DNA from: Phycisphaerales bacterium
GTDB lineage: Bacteria > Planctomycetota > Phycisphaerae > Phycisphaerales > UBA1924
DNA: 64,000 bases
Direction: 5' to 3'
NCBI GenBank assembly: GCA_035627955.1
Contig: DASPKU010000021.1
Location: forward strand, 124,001 to 188,000
The position numbers were made by a program, and so were the translations under genes. Positions 16,584 to 23,818 of this stretch are shown piece by piece. Below the pieces are notes generated by a model that was not told the DNA's origin, did no database searches, and saw only the letters and a program-made list of their open reading frames with translations. Positions within the stretch are counted from its first letter, which is position 1; every line of letters begins with the position of its first letter.

Positions 16584-18029
16584 TCAGGGAACTGCGGATG
16601 ACGCAGGTGTGACCGGTGCTTTGAGGGTGAAGAGCACCCAGTCCCCGTCGGGGGGTGGGTTGGAGGAGTCCTTGCGGGCCTTGGGCGGATGCCAGTTGGT
16701 GATGGTGGCCGCGTCCTTGTTGTGGCGGGCGTTGTCATCGTCGAGGTCGGGGCCGAAAGAATAGAGGTGGGGTACGCCGTCGATAAGCCTGTAGGGCAGC
16801 GTCCGCCCGGTGAATTGGTCACGCGGGAGCTCGTTGTTGAGCAGCGGCGCGACAACGTCGAGCGATTCCGGATAGCCATTGTGCTCGCGCCGGTAGAGCT
16901 CGAGAGCAAGCGAAGCACGGGCAGCGTCGCGCCGCTGATGAATGGCGATGGTGCTGCGGAGCCCCTTGGGAAGGTCGAGCATGATGATGCCCAGGAGTCC
17001 GAACTTGACGCGCCACTTCCGCTGAGCCTCACGCTCGGCGGGCTCAACGTCCGGCCATCGCTCGAGCTCCCAGAAGGGGGCCGTCCACTCCGGCTGCGAC
17101 ATGATGCGGTCGAACTCCTCGAGCGTCGCCCGCCGCCCGGCGGGCTGGCCCAGGAGCAATAAAGCAGCCATGCCGGGCTTGCTGCTGGGTTCAGAGCCTC
17201 CCAGTTCATCAATCACCCGTACGCCCCGCGAGGTGAACCGCCCGTCGCCCTTGCCGTCATCCGCCCACCCGCGCTGGAGAACATCGAGCACGACGTACCG
17301 CGTCTGGGTCGTGCGCATGCGGGCGTGGCCCTGCATGGGCGCCGACAGCAGCTGGTCAATCAGCGGTTTCAGCGCGTGCGTTGGGAGCAAACCCGGCTGC
17401 TCGCGCAGCACGCGTTCCAAAACGTTCAGCGTCAGGCCAGTGATGGCGAGCGAGCAGATGTCGGCGACTTCGACCGGGTGCTCGGAACAGTGGCGCGCGA
17501 TCGAGAGCATCGCCTCGAGGTCGTCAGCCAGCCGCTGTCCGTCGCCCTGCTCCAACGCGAGCATCGCGTCAGCATGGAGCGCGCGGGTGAGCGCACGGAG
17601 CGTGCCGATATAAGCAAACCGCAGGTCCAGTACCTGCGGCGGCTCGTCCGTGGGCGCGGGCTCCGGGGGCTTATTGCTGTGGCAGGGGGAGTGCTCGAAG
17701 ATCGGGTCGTCGACGGTCGCAACCGGATAACCGAGGGCGGGGTGGCGCGCCGCGTCGTGAATCGCGCGAATCGCCTCCTGCCTCGTTGAGATGAACTCAC
17801 GCGTCTCGGGCCAGCCGGGGTCGCCCGGCTTGGGGCAGTCCGCCACGCCCTCCGGCAGACATCCCAGCTGCTGGTACGCCTCGAAGTACCGGGGCCACGC
17901 GGCCTCCTCCGGCGCGGGCCGCGGCGCGAGGGCCACGAACTCCGCCGCGTAGTCGTGCGAGATCTTGATGCCCAGGTCATGGAGCGTCGGTTCGGGCTGC
18001 GCGAGAATGGCCAACGCCAGCAGGAGCAT
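16584..18029 (-). CDS. Secreted hypothetical protein, 481 aa
   Basis: Unrecognised protein with a short signal-like start (MLLLALAILAQPEP). Most of the chain is helical with repeated LALEQGDGQRLADDLEAML-type segments. The C-terminal 120 residues contain ARASLALELYRREHNGYPES, then LDVVAPLLNNELPRDQFTG and a tail with SFGPDLDDDNARHNKD. That C-terminal layout is known from planctomycete proteins that share it with type II pseudopilin-like domains; the resemblance is from memory only. ATG at 18029 follows TACCCT (18036-18041) with a 6-base gap and no Shine-Dalgarno. Fifteen bases separate it from the SPINDLY gene downstream, so it probably leads that operon. Confidence 0.75.
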   Translation of the reverse strand: MLLLALAILAQPEPTLHDLGIKISHDYAAEFVALAPRPAPEEAAWPRYFEAYQQLGCLPEGVADCPKPGDPGWPETREFISTRQEAIRAIHDAARHPALGYPVATVDDPIFEHSPCHSNKPPEPAPTDEPPQVLDLRFAYIGTLRALTRALHADAMLALEQGDGQRLADDLEAMLSIARHCSEHPVEVADICSLAITGLTLNVLERVLREQPGLLPTHALKPLIDQLLSAPMQGHARMRTTQTRYVVLDVLQRGWADDGKGDGRFTSRGVRVIDELGGSEPSSKPGMAALLLLGQPAGRRATLEEFDRIMSQPEWTAPFWELERWPDVEPAEREAQRKWRVKFGLLGIIMLDLPKGLRSTIAIHQRRDAARASLALELYRREHNGYPESLDVVAPLLNNELPRDQFTGRTLPYRLIDGVPHLYSFGPDLDDDNARHNKDAATITNWHPPKARKDSSNPPPDGDWVLFTLKAPVTPASSAVP

Positions 18030-18035
18030 GGGGGG

Positions 18036-18041
18036 AGGGTA
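18036..18041 (-). promoter_or_regulatory. Putative leaderless -10 (TACCCT)
   Basis: On the minus strand TACCCT is separated by six C residues from the ATG at 18029; there is no purine-rich ribosome site between them. Confidence 0.5.
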
Positions 18042-18173
18042 GTGGATCAGCCGCAGGTGCGGCGCTACCCGCACCCGCCCGGCACCCCCGCCGATCCCGG
18101 GCGACCACAGCTGCGCCACCTTCAAGGCAGGCTCCACCACAACGCGATCCGAAGCGGCACCCCGGCCGCGCCG

Positions 18174-18179
18174 TACACT
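18174..18179 (+). promoter_or_regulatory. Putative leaderless -10 (TACACT)
   Basis: TACACT is separated by GCCCCC from the ATG at 18186, the commonest spacing in this window. Confidence 0.5.
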
Positions 18180-18185
18180 GCCCCC

Positions 18186-18428
18186 ATGCCCCGGCACGAT
18201 GACGAACTCGATGAAGACCCCAGCCCCGAGGACCTGGAGCGCTTCGGCGGCGCCACCCGCACCTGTCCCGAGTGCAGGACCGAGCTCTACGACGACTCCG
18301 AGGTCTGCTGGAAGTGCGGCCACCACATCAGCAACCGCCCCAAGGAGCCCAAGACCTGGGTCATCATCGTGGCCGTGGGCCTCGTCGTCCTCATCCTCGG
18401 GGGCTATCTGTGGTCCGTCGTCCGCTGA
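18186..18428 (+). CDS. Zinc-ribbon single-helix membrane protein, 80 aa
   Basis: An 80-residue protein with an acidic start (RHDDELDEDPSPEDLERFGG), a zinc ribbon built from CPECRTELYDDSEVCWKCGHH (residues about 28-48) and one C-terminal membrane helix (WVIIVAVGLVVLILGGYLW). The ribbon would face the cytoplasm. This ribbon-plus-helix pattern recurs at 28759 and 40791 in the window. The ATG at 18186 is set by the TACACT-N6 arrangement; the longer open frame upstream overlaps the divergent gene and is compositionally a shadow. Function unknown; these domains often mediate protein contacts or bind nucleic acid. Confidence 0.8.
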   Translation: MPRHDDELDEDPSPEDLERFGGATRTCPECRTELYDDSEVCWKCGHHISNRPKEPKTWVIIVAVGLVVLILGGYLWSVVR

Positions 18429-18497
18429 CCGCGCTCCCCACCTTATGAGACTACCCCCGTACACTCCCCACCTGGGGTGATTCCGGAGAAACTCAGC

Positions 18498-20501
18498 ATG
18501 CGCACTCGACTCTCTCTGATCCTTGCGGCCGCGGGCCTCGTCTCGGTCCTTCCCTGCGCCCACGCGCAGCCCACCACCGCGACCGCTCCCAAACAGCAGG
18601 CCAGCAAGCCCAGCGTGGCCACCTTCATGAAGATCCGCGCCCCGGGCGCGCCCCGCCTCACGCCGGACGGCAAGATGTACGTCCGCGATTGGCCCAACGG
18701 CATCTGGCAGCTCTTCCGCGTCGAGGGCAAGGAGGCACGCCCCGACAGCAAGATGACGCAGCTGACCCACTTCGGCGACGGCCTCGCCGGCTACTCGATG
18801 TCCAAGGACGCCACCAAGGCCCTGCTCCTGCACGCCACCGGCGGCAACGAGAACAACCAGATCTCGCTCATGGACATGAAGACGGGCCAGATCACCCCCG
18901 TCGCCCACAACCCCAAGGTCCAGCACGCCGTGCAGGAGTGGCTCAACGACGACTCGGGCCTCATCTACTCCGCCAACGACGAGAGCCCCAACGACTTCTA
19001 CCTCTACCGCCACGACTTCAAGGACGGCAAGAAGACCAAGCTCCTGGGCCGCCCCGGCTCCTGGTCCGCCGGCGACGTCACCGACGACGCCTCCCGCGTG
19101 CTCGTCGGCGAGTACCGCTCCTCCAGCGACAGCTCCATCTATGAGCTCGACACCAAGACGGGCAAGCTCAATGACCTCACCGTCAAGCCCCAGGAGGGCA
19201 CCGTCAGCGTCGGCTGGGTGGGCTACATGCCCGGCGACAACGCCGTGCTGTTTGAGAGCGACATCGAGGACGGCATGAAGAAGCTGTTCCTCCGCGACCT
19301 CAAGACCGGCGAGATCACCAAGCCCATCAGCGAGCTCGACCAGTTCGAGATCGACGGCGCCGGCATGAACCGGGAGAAGACCCTGCTCGCGGTCGTCACC
19401 AACGAGGACGGCTACGGCGTCCTGCACGTTTACCACCTCCCGAGCTTCAAGAAGGCTGTGCTGCCCGAGATCCCCAAGGGCGTGACCGGCATCGGCCAGC
19501 TCGACGGCAACCTGCTCGTGTACTCGGTCAACAACGCCCAGGTGCCCGGCCTCGCCTTCGCGTACGAGGTCCCCGGCCCCGATGCCAAGGCCGCGAACAA
19601 GCCCCGCCAGATCACCTTCGCCGACACCCAGGGCATCGACCTGTCCCAGTTCCCACTCCCAGAGCTCGTCAAGGTCAAGAGTTTCGACGGCCTCGAGGTG
19701 CCTTGCTTCGTGTACGTGCCCGCGGGCTACCAGAAGGGCACGCGCATCCCCTTCGTCGTCAACTACCACGGCGGCCCCGAGGGCCAGTTCCGCCCCACCT
19801 TTGACCGCGCCGTTCAGTACCTCCTTAGCGAGGGCTTCGGCGTCATCCAGCCAAACGTCCGCGGCAGCTCCGGCTACGGCCGCAAGTTCCTGATGATGGA
19901 CGACTACAAGAAGCGCTGGGACAGCGTGAAGGACGGCGTCGCCGCGGCCCAGTGGCTCGTCGATAACGGCTACGCCACGCCCGGCAAGATGAGCACCTAC
20001 GGCGGCAGCTACGGCGGCTTCATGTCGGTCGCGTGCCTGGTCGAGGACCAGAACCAGGTCGACGCCGGCGCCCGCAAGGAGCGGCTGTTCGGCGCGGGCA
20101 TCAACGTCGTTGGCATCGTCAACATGAAGACCTTCCTCGAGCAGACCGCCGGCTACCGCCGCAAGCTCCGCGAGGTCGAGTACGGCCCGCTCACCGACCC
20201 CGAGTTCCTCGCCACCGTCTCGTCCATGAACTACGTGGACAAGATCAACGTCCCCATCTACATCGCCCACGGCTTCAACGACCCCCGCGTGCCCGTCGGC
20301 GAGGCCATGCAGCTGGCCGTCGCGCTCAAGGAGAAGGCCGCCAAGGGCGACCCCAGGATCAACCCGCACCTCTGGATCGCCCCTGACGAAGGGCACGGCT
20401 TCCAGAAGCTCAACAACCGGCTGTACTTCGCCGAGTACATGGCCAAGTTCCTGAAGGAAACGATCGGGCAGCCGGAGCAGCCGGCCGCCGCGAAGAAATA
20501 A
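18498..20501 (+). CDS. Secreted S9 family peptidase (prolyl oligopeptidase-like)
   Basis: A 667-residue secreted serine peptidase. Residues 1-24 are a signal peptide (MRTRLSLILAAAGLVSVLPC, AHAQ). An N-terminal beta-propeller follows (TPDGKMYV, NDDSGLIYSAND, MPGDNAVLFESD). The C-terminal alpha/beta hydrolase has NYHGGPEGQ, QPNVRGSSGYG, nucleophile GGSYGG, Asp in GFNDPRVP and His in PDEGHGF, so the triad is intact. These enzymes cleave short peptides, often after proline, in the periplasm. GGAGAA sits 9 bases before ATG 18498; TACACT at 18460-18465 is the likely -10. A strong hairpin follows the stop. Confidence 0.93.
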   Translation: MRTRLSLILAAAGLVSVLPCAHAQPTTATAPKQQASKPSVATFMKIRAPGAPRLTPDGKMYVRDWPNGIWQLFRVEGKEARPDSKMTQLTHFGDGLAGYSMSKDATKALLLHATGGNENNQISLMDMKTGQITPVAHNPKVQHAVQEWLNDDSGLIYSANDESPNDFYLYRHDFKDGKKTKLLGRPGSWSAGDVTDDASRVLVGEYRSSSDSSIYELDTKTGKLNDLTVKPQEGTVSVGWVGYMPGDNAVLFESDIEDGMKKLFLRDLKTGEITKPISELDQFEIDGAGMNREKTLLAVVTNEDGYGVLHVYHLPSFKKAVLPEIPKGVTGIGQLDGNLLVYSVNNAQVPGLAFAYEVPGPDAKAANKPRQITFADTQGIDLSQFPLPELVKVKSFDGLEVPCFVYVPAGYQKGTRIPFVVNYHGGPEGQFRPTFDRAVQYLLSEGFGVIQPNVRGSSGYGRKFLMMDDYKKRWDSVKDGVAAAQWLVDNGYATPGKMSTYGGSYGGFMSVACLVEDQNQVDAGARKERLFGAGINVVGIVNMKTFLEQTAGYRRKLREVEYGPLTDPEFLATVSSMNYVDKINVPIYIAHGFNDPRVPVGEAMQLAVALKEKAAKGDPRINPHLWIAPDEGHGFQKLNNRLYFAEYMAKFLKETIGQPEQPAAAKK

Positions 20502-20509
20502 CCTCCCCT

Positions 20510-20535
20510 CAGGGGCGCGCTGACGCGCGCCCCTG
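20510..20535 (+). terminator. Strong hairpin after the S9 peptidase
   Basis: CAGGGGCGCGC, loop TGAC, and GCGCGCCCCTG form a perfect 11-bp stem 9 bases after the stop, followed by GGTTTCT. It works as a plausible terminator but ends only 7 bases before the next ATG, leaving no room for an independent promoter. Confidence 0.6.
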
Positions 20536-20542
20536 GGTTTCT

Positions 20543-21088
20543 ATGACCAACGACCGCGGCCCCGCCGCCATCCAGGCCCCCTGGCGCCTGGCCTACCTCG
20601 AGTCCATGGGCGACGCCGAGAAGAAGTCGGGCGAGCCCAAGCCCACGTCGGGCTCGTTCCTCCGCGACTACTGGCTCACGCCCGAGCAGGACGAGAAGAA
20701 CCATGTCGTCGTGCGCACCGGCGTCGGGATGATCCTTCTTAACGCGTACCCCTACGCCAATGGGCACCTCCTCGTCGCACTCGGCGACCCGCGCGGGCGG
20801 CTGCTCGATTACGACCCACCGCAGCGCGCCTCCCTCTGGCAGCTTGTTGAACTCGCCACTGATCTGATGGAACTCACGCTCGAGCCGCAGGGCATCAACA
20901 TGGGGATCAATCAGGGGCGGGCGGCGGGTGCGGGTGTTCCCCAGCACCTGCATGTGCATCTCGTGCCGCGGTGGGGTGGGGACGTGAACTTCATGGCGGT
21001 GGTGGGGCAGGTGCGGGTCATTCCCGGGAGCCTCGAGTCCATGGCCCGGCGTTACCGCGAGGTGTGGTCGCGGATGACGAAGGCCTAG
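20543..21088 (+). CDS. HIT family nucleotide hydrolase/phosphorylase
   Basis: A 181-residue histidine-triad protein. The triad HLHVHLVPRW occurs near residue 135, preceded by LLNAYPYANGHLLVAL and GINMGINQGRAAGAGVPQH, the pattern of Ap4A phosphorylase-like HIT proteins, which act on dinucleoside polyphosphates in the cytoplasm. All three histidines are present. ATG at 20543 comes just 7 bases after the hairpin that follows the S9 peptidase, so its expression may depend on read-through or on a promoter within that gene. Its stop overlaps the stop of the convergent Bfd-like gene (20543 gene ends 21088; that gene ends 21085). Confidence 0.9.
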   Translation: MTNDRGPAAIQAPWRLAYLESMGDAEKKSGEPKPTSGSFLRDYWLTPEQDEKNHVVVRTGVGMILLNAYPYANGHLLVALGDPRGRLLDYDPPQRASLWQLVELATDLMELTLEPQGINMGINQGRAAGAGVPQHLHVHLVPRWGGDVNFMAVVGQVRVIPGSLESMARRYREVWSRMTKA

Positions 21089-21378
21089 GTGCCGCCGGTC
21101 GCCCCGTCTACGACGTCCTTGTCGCGCTCGCCGCTTGCGCGGTAGCCCGCCCGCGCCTTCATGTACTGCTCGGGGGATACCTTCAGGTCGGGCTCTATCC
21201 CTGACACGTGCTGCGCGTGCAGGTGTTTGAGGAATGGGACGCACCACATGCACCCGGTCCCTGCGCCAAGGCACTCTGAGATGAGCGAGGCGACCGGCGG
21301 GTTCTCCCGGGCCATGTAGTTGCGGATCTTCCGCAGCGTCACATGGAAGCACAGGCACACCTCGTCGTCGGGGTTCAC
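21085..21378 (-). CDS. Bfd-like [2Fe-2S]-binding protein
   Basis: A 97-residue protein with the bacterioferritin-associated ferredoxin signature: CLCFHVT near the N-terminus and CLGAGTGCMWCVPF about 30 residues later, giving CxC...CxxC ligands for a [2Fe-2S] cluster. Such proteins donate electrons, for example to release iron from bacterioferritin, but no bacterioferritin gene is in view. GTG at 21378 is chosen because AGGA lies 6 bases upstream and the residues before it have no family similarity. It converges on the HIT gene with overlapping stops. Confidence 0.85.
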   Translation of the reverse strand: MNPDDEVCLCFHVTLRKIRNYMARENPPVASLISECLGAGTGCMWCVPFLKHLHAQHVSGIEPDLKVSPEQYMKARAGYRASGERDKDVVDGATGGT

Positions 21379-21386
21379 GCTGAATC

Positions 21387-22502
21387 CTATTCGTGCGACG
21401 GGGACGTCCTCATCTCGGTGGTTCCCTGTAGACTGCGCCCGTGCCGGATGCACTCTCGGATGATGCCAACCTTTCCGACGTCGACTGGTCCAAGCCAGGG
21501 ACCACCGTCGGCCTGTGGGCCAAGCACCTCGGTTGGCAGATGATCATCGGAATCGTGGCCGCATGCGCGATCGGCCTGGCCGTCATCGGCGCTACTGCGC
21601 GGCACCTCTTCACGCCCGACTGGCCATGGGCGCTGGGCGCGTGCTGCGTCGGGCTCGGCTTCCTGTGGCTCGCCTACCTCAGCGCCCGCTCCTCGCGTCG
21701 GCTGGTCACCACACCCGCGCTCGTCTTCGACCACGAGGGCATCACCAGCAACCTGCACCCCTTCGGCGGGCCGGTCCGCGTTCGCTGGGCCGATGTCGGG
21801 CAGGTCCTGCTCACGCGGATCAGGCACTCCCGCAGCGCGCCCCCGCAGCCGGCCGTGCTCCTGGTGCCGCGCGACCCTGCTGGGCACTTGCGGAGGTACT
21901 TCTTCCTGAAGCGATGGGCTGTCCGGATGATGTGGTGGCAGCATGGGCACGCGTCCGCCCTCATCATCGGGCACTTCGTCACGAGTGACCTCGAGTCGGT
22001 CGCTCAACTCGCGGCCGATCTCGCTGGTGTTGAGGTGACCCGGGATGATGGTTGAGGTGGAGGATGCTCCGCGATCGCTTCCGCGATCGGCTCTGTTGAG
22101 GGCGTTGGGAAGCGTTGAGTAGCGGAGGATGCGTTCGGCGAGGCGGCGGGCTTCGATGGGGTTGGTGGAGTGATCGAGGGTGGCGCGGAGGTGGTGGAGG
22201 GCGTGGGCGCGGTTGGCGGGGGCGTCGGCGAGGGCCACGGCGGAGGCGTGGGCCTGGAGGGCGCGCTGGTAGGCGTCGATGTAGTCGCGGATGTGGGGCT
22301 CGGTGGTCCACTGAATGAGCGCGGGGAGGCTCATGCCGCTGTGGTCGGCGACGTAGTGGATGTCGAGGCGCGAGCGCAGGAACAGGTCGAGGAGGGCGTG
22401 CTCGTCGAAGTGGGCGGGCGCGCCTGTGGCGTGCGCGTGGGCGGCGGTAGGCGCGGCGTCGTCGTCGAGAGCGGTCGTGGGTTGTGGGTGCGCGGTGGCC
22501 AT
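21387..22502 (-). CDS. Hypothetical protein whose 3' half is antisense to the PH-like gene
   Basis: The first 160 codons look genuine: a soluble helical protein (LLDLFLRSRLDIHYVADHSG, then SLPALIQWTTEPHIRDYIDA and HHLRATLDHSTNPIEARRLA) that resembles a small DNA-binding helical protein. Beyond about residue 165 the frame stays open for 200 more codons opposite the gene at 21441, and there the residues (R, G, P, E, D rich) look like antisense noise. Either the stop has been lost or the frame is open by chance because of high GC. TAGGCT at 22509-22514 precedes ATG 22502 by 6 bases, and a 24-bp palindrome lies 53 bases upstream. Confidence 0.5.
   Translation of the reverse strand: MATAHPQPTTALDDDAAPTAAHAHATGAPAHFDEHALLDLFLRSRLDIHYVADHSGMSLPALIQWTTEPHIRDYIDAYQRALQAHASAVALADAPANRAHALHHLRATLDHSTNPIEARRLAERILRYSTLPNALNRADRGSDRGASSTSTIIPGHLNTSEIGRELSDRLEVTRDEVPDDEGGRVPMLPPHHPDSPSLQEEVPPQVPSRVARHQEHGRLRGRAAGVPDPREQDLPDIGPANADRPAEGVQVAGDALVVEDERGCGDQPTRGAGAEVGEPQEAEPDAARAQRPWPVGREEVPRSSADDGQADRACGHDSDDHLPTEVLGPQADGGPWLGPVDVGKVGIIRECIRHGRSLQGTTEMRTSPSHE
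21404..21422. repeat. Dispersed palindrome, decayed copy B
   Basis: The right half CGTCCTCATCTCGGTGG matches copy A exactly over loop and right arm, but the left arm (CGACGGGG) has diverged, so little stem remains. It sits immediately before the -10 of the gene at 21441. Confidence 0.55.
21429..21434 (+). promoter_or_regulatory. Putative leaderless -10 (TAGACT)
   Basis: TAGACT, then GCGCCC, then GTG at 21441. The identical hexamer with a 6-base gap precedes the GTG of rimO at 25726. Confidence 0.55.
21441..22055 (+). CDS. Membrane protein with PH-like cytoplasmic domain
   Basis: A 204-residue protein with two helices (IIGIVAACAIGLAVIGA and ALGACCVGLGFLWLAYLSA; residues about 37-90) and a following beta-rich domain in which HEGITSNLHPFGGPVRVRW and VGQVLL resemble the STM3941/PH-like domains found after two helices in many bacterial membrane proteins. 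The GTG at 21441 is supported by TAGACT-N6. Codon third positions are strongly G/C, as in neighbours. It lies wholly antisense to the distal part of the minus-strand gene that starts at 22502; composition favours this strand as the coding one. Confidence 0.72.
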   Translation: MPDALSDDANLSDVDWSKPGTTVGLWAKHLGWQMIIGIVAACAIGLAVIGATARHLFTPDWPWALGACCVGLGFLWLAYLSARSSRRLVTTPALVFDHEGITSNLHPFGGPVRVRWADVGQVLLTRIRHSRSAPPQPAVLLVPRDPAGHLRRYFFLKRWAVRMMWWQHGHASALIIGHFVTSDLESVAQLAADLAGVEVTRDDG

Positions 22503-22508
22503 GACGGA

Positions 22509-22514
22509 AGCCTA
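22509..22514 (-). promoter_or_regulatory. Putative leaderless -10 (TAGGCT)
   Basis: On the minus strand TAGGCT is followed by TCCGTC and then the ATG at 22502. Confidence 0.5.
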
Positions 22515-22554
22515 ACGGCTGGCCGCGCGGCGTCGAGAGGGTTTGGGGGTATGT

Positions 22555-22578
22555 CCACGATTGTGCGCACAAACGTGG
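22555..22578. promoter_or_regulatory. 24-bp palindromic operator candidate
   Basis: CCACG-a-TTGTGC then GCACAA-a-CGTGG: 11 of 12 base pairs are symmetric around a TTGTGCGCACAA core. It starts 53 bases upstream of the ATG at 22502 and about 41 bases upstream of that gene's -10, so an activator or repressor could bind here. Confidence 0.55.
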
Positions 22579-22658
22579 TTGTTAGTGGTGTAAGTGCTTG
22601 CGAGGAATCAGCGGCGTTTTTCTTTGGAGGTGACCTGGCGAGGGTCGTCAGGTGACTG

Positions 22659-22678
22659 GAACCACCTTGCGGTGGTTC
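22659..22678. repeat. Short hairpin GAACCACC-TTGC-GGTGGTTC
   Basis: Perfect 8-bp stem with loop TTGC. The right side GGTGGTTCTC is shared with the flank of copy A (4494-4501), and the TTGC loop recurs in a hairpin at 63025-63040. It is probably a member of the same palindrome superfamily. Confidence 0.6.
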
Positions 22679-22805
22679 TCAGTTCGTCTGGTGGAGTGAC
22701 GCGGGCCGGGCTTGACTCAGGAGTGAAGCAGGGGAAGGTTAATCCGCGCAGCAGAGGGCGCCGGCAGTCGATAACCTTGGCCACCAACAGTCACGAACTG
22801 CGTGA

Positions 22806-22834
22806 TTGACTCCGACTTCACTTTAGAGTAAAGT
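22806..22834 (+). promoter_or_regulatory. Promoter with palindromic operator over its -10
   Basis: TTGACT (22806-22811), 17 bases, then TAAAGT (22829-22834) match a sigma-70 type promoter. ACTTTA-GAG-TAAAGT (22820-22834) is a perfect palindrome covering the -10, and the ATG follows at 22837. An autoregulatory site for the HTH protein encoded at 23201 is the simplest reading. Confidence 0.6.
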
Positions 22835-22836
22835 TG

Positions 22837-23298
22837 ATGGAACCAGCTACCGATCTATTCCCGGATGGGTTGGGGTACAAGACCCGCGTGTGGGTCATTC
22901 CGGAAGGCCGGAAGGAGTACAACAAGATCGTCGCCGATTCCTATGTCTCTGACCTTTTCGAAAACCAAGCGGAGCGTGGCTTTCAGAACTACAAGGGCTG
23001 GCTGCGCTCCGAGGGTCCGTACGTCTGGGCTTATGGAACCGACGGAGAGACCATCAGGATCTGCGGCTACTTCATGGACGAAGCGACGCGGAAGAACTTC
23101 GTCGTTTGCGGGGCGTGGAAGGGAAAGGCTGGGCGAGGGAACTCGCGGCCCCATCACGCAGAAGCGATCGTGAAGCGTGCCATCGACACAAGGAGCGAAG
23201 GTGTTTCCATTCCAGAAGAGGCCCGACGCGGCACAGCGCATCCGGAATCGAAAGACCGGGAAGAAGAAGGAGTACTTCGGGATCAGCCTCCGGCTTGA
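22837..23298 (+). CDS. RelE/HigB-like toxin candidate
   Basis: A 153-codon frame; about the first 115 residues look like a RelE/ParE-superfamily toxin: YKTRVWVIPEGRKEYNKIVA, GPYVWAYGTDGETIRICGYF, then CGAWKGKAGRGNSRPHHAEA before a helix (IVKRAID). The order toxin-then-HTH is that of higBA. The last 33 residues overlap the HTH gene in another frame and look like read-through, so the original stop may have been lost. ATG at 22837 directly follows the -10 element. The base composition is clearly lower in GC than that of neighbouring genes, which suggests acquisition by transfer. The family call is tentative. Confidence 0.6.
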   Translation: MEPATDLFPDGLGYKTRVWVIPEGRKEYNKIVADSYVSDLFENQAERGFQNYKGWLRSEGPYVWAYGTDGETIRICGYFMDEATRKNFVVCGAWKGKAGRGNSRPHHAEAIVKRAIDTRSEGVSIPEEARRGTAHPESKDREEEGVLRDQPPA

Positions 23299-23818
23299 TC
23301 TGGTCGAATTGCTCCAAGCGGGTCTAGAGAGATGTGGTAAATCTCAACGAGAGCTTGCTGCACTGGCCGGGTATGGGTCGGAGTCGTACATCAGTCGCAT
23401 CGCGAACGCGAAGACCGATTTCAAGGTGGGCGTTGCAGCCAGAGTGTTGATACCTCTTGGTATTCGTCCCAAGCTTGTAGATCAGGCCGAGTGGGATAGG
23501 CTGAAAGCGATCGAGGAGTCACTTGGCCGAGACATCACCTCTGAATCCGCACCCACGACACTCAAGATCATTCGGATTGCGGAGGCATCGCGACCTGTCA
23601 CTGAAACCACTGAGACTACCCACTATGGCAGATTCCAAATCCACTCCCTCGCAACCTCCTATGCCGCCTTCGGCCGAGACCAAGCAGAGCCTCAATATGA
23701 TGCTCCGCCCCGAGTTACCTACCACACTCGTGGATCACGTCCGCGTTTCCTATCGGCAGGACAACGAGAACAGCATCGTGATCATGTCATTCGCGCAGGT
23801 GCTTCCGGAGGCGGTTGA
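23201..23818 (+). CDS. XRE-family HTH protein (HigA-like antitoxin or repressor candidate)
   Basis: A 205-codon frame. A helix-turn-helix is visible at RLDLVELLQAGLERCGKSQR, then LAALAGYGSESYISRIANAK, typical of XRE/lambda-repressor-like proteins that bind palindromic operators. GTG at 23201 is chosen because AAGGAG lies 5 bases upstream; a GTG at 23177 is in frame but lacks one. The basic N-terminus (QRIRNRKTGKKKEYFG) could contact DNA. After about residue 140 (TETTETTHYG) the frame overlaps the third gene of the cluster and its residues look non-native, so the functional protein may end near 23620 or be extended by loss of a stop. Confidence 0.72.
   Translation: MFPFQKRPDAAQRIRNRKTGKKKEYFGISLRLDLVELLQAGLERCGKSQRELAALAGYGSESYISRIANAKTDFKVGVAARVLIPLGIRPKLVDQAEWDRLKAIEESLGRDITSESAPTTLKIIRIAEASRPVTETTETTHYGRFQIHSLATSYAAFGRDQAEPQYDAPPRVTYHTRGSRPRFLSAGQREQHRDHVIRAGASGGG

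Larger units (their letters stand above)
22503..22836. other. 334-base divergent intergenic region
   Basis: This region holds a 24-bp palindrome (22555-22578), a GAACCACC-TTGC-GGTGGTTC hairpin (22659-22678), and the TTGACT-N17-TAAAGT promoter with its own palindrome (22806-22834). It becomes noticeably more AT-rich toward the right. No further gene is convincing. Confidence 0.7.

Noticed and set aside
18030-20396. N-terminal extension of the 481-residue gene, open for 789 codons opposite the S9 peptidase
   Set aside because: Low-complexity antisense product; a signal-peptide start at 18029 with its own -10 box explains the gene.
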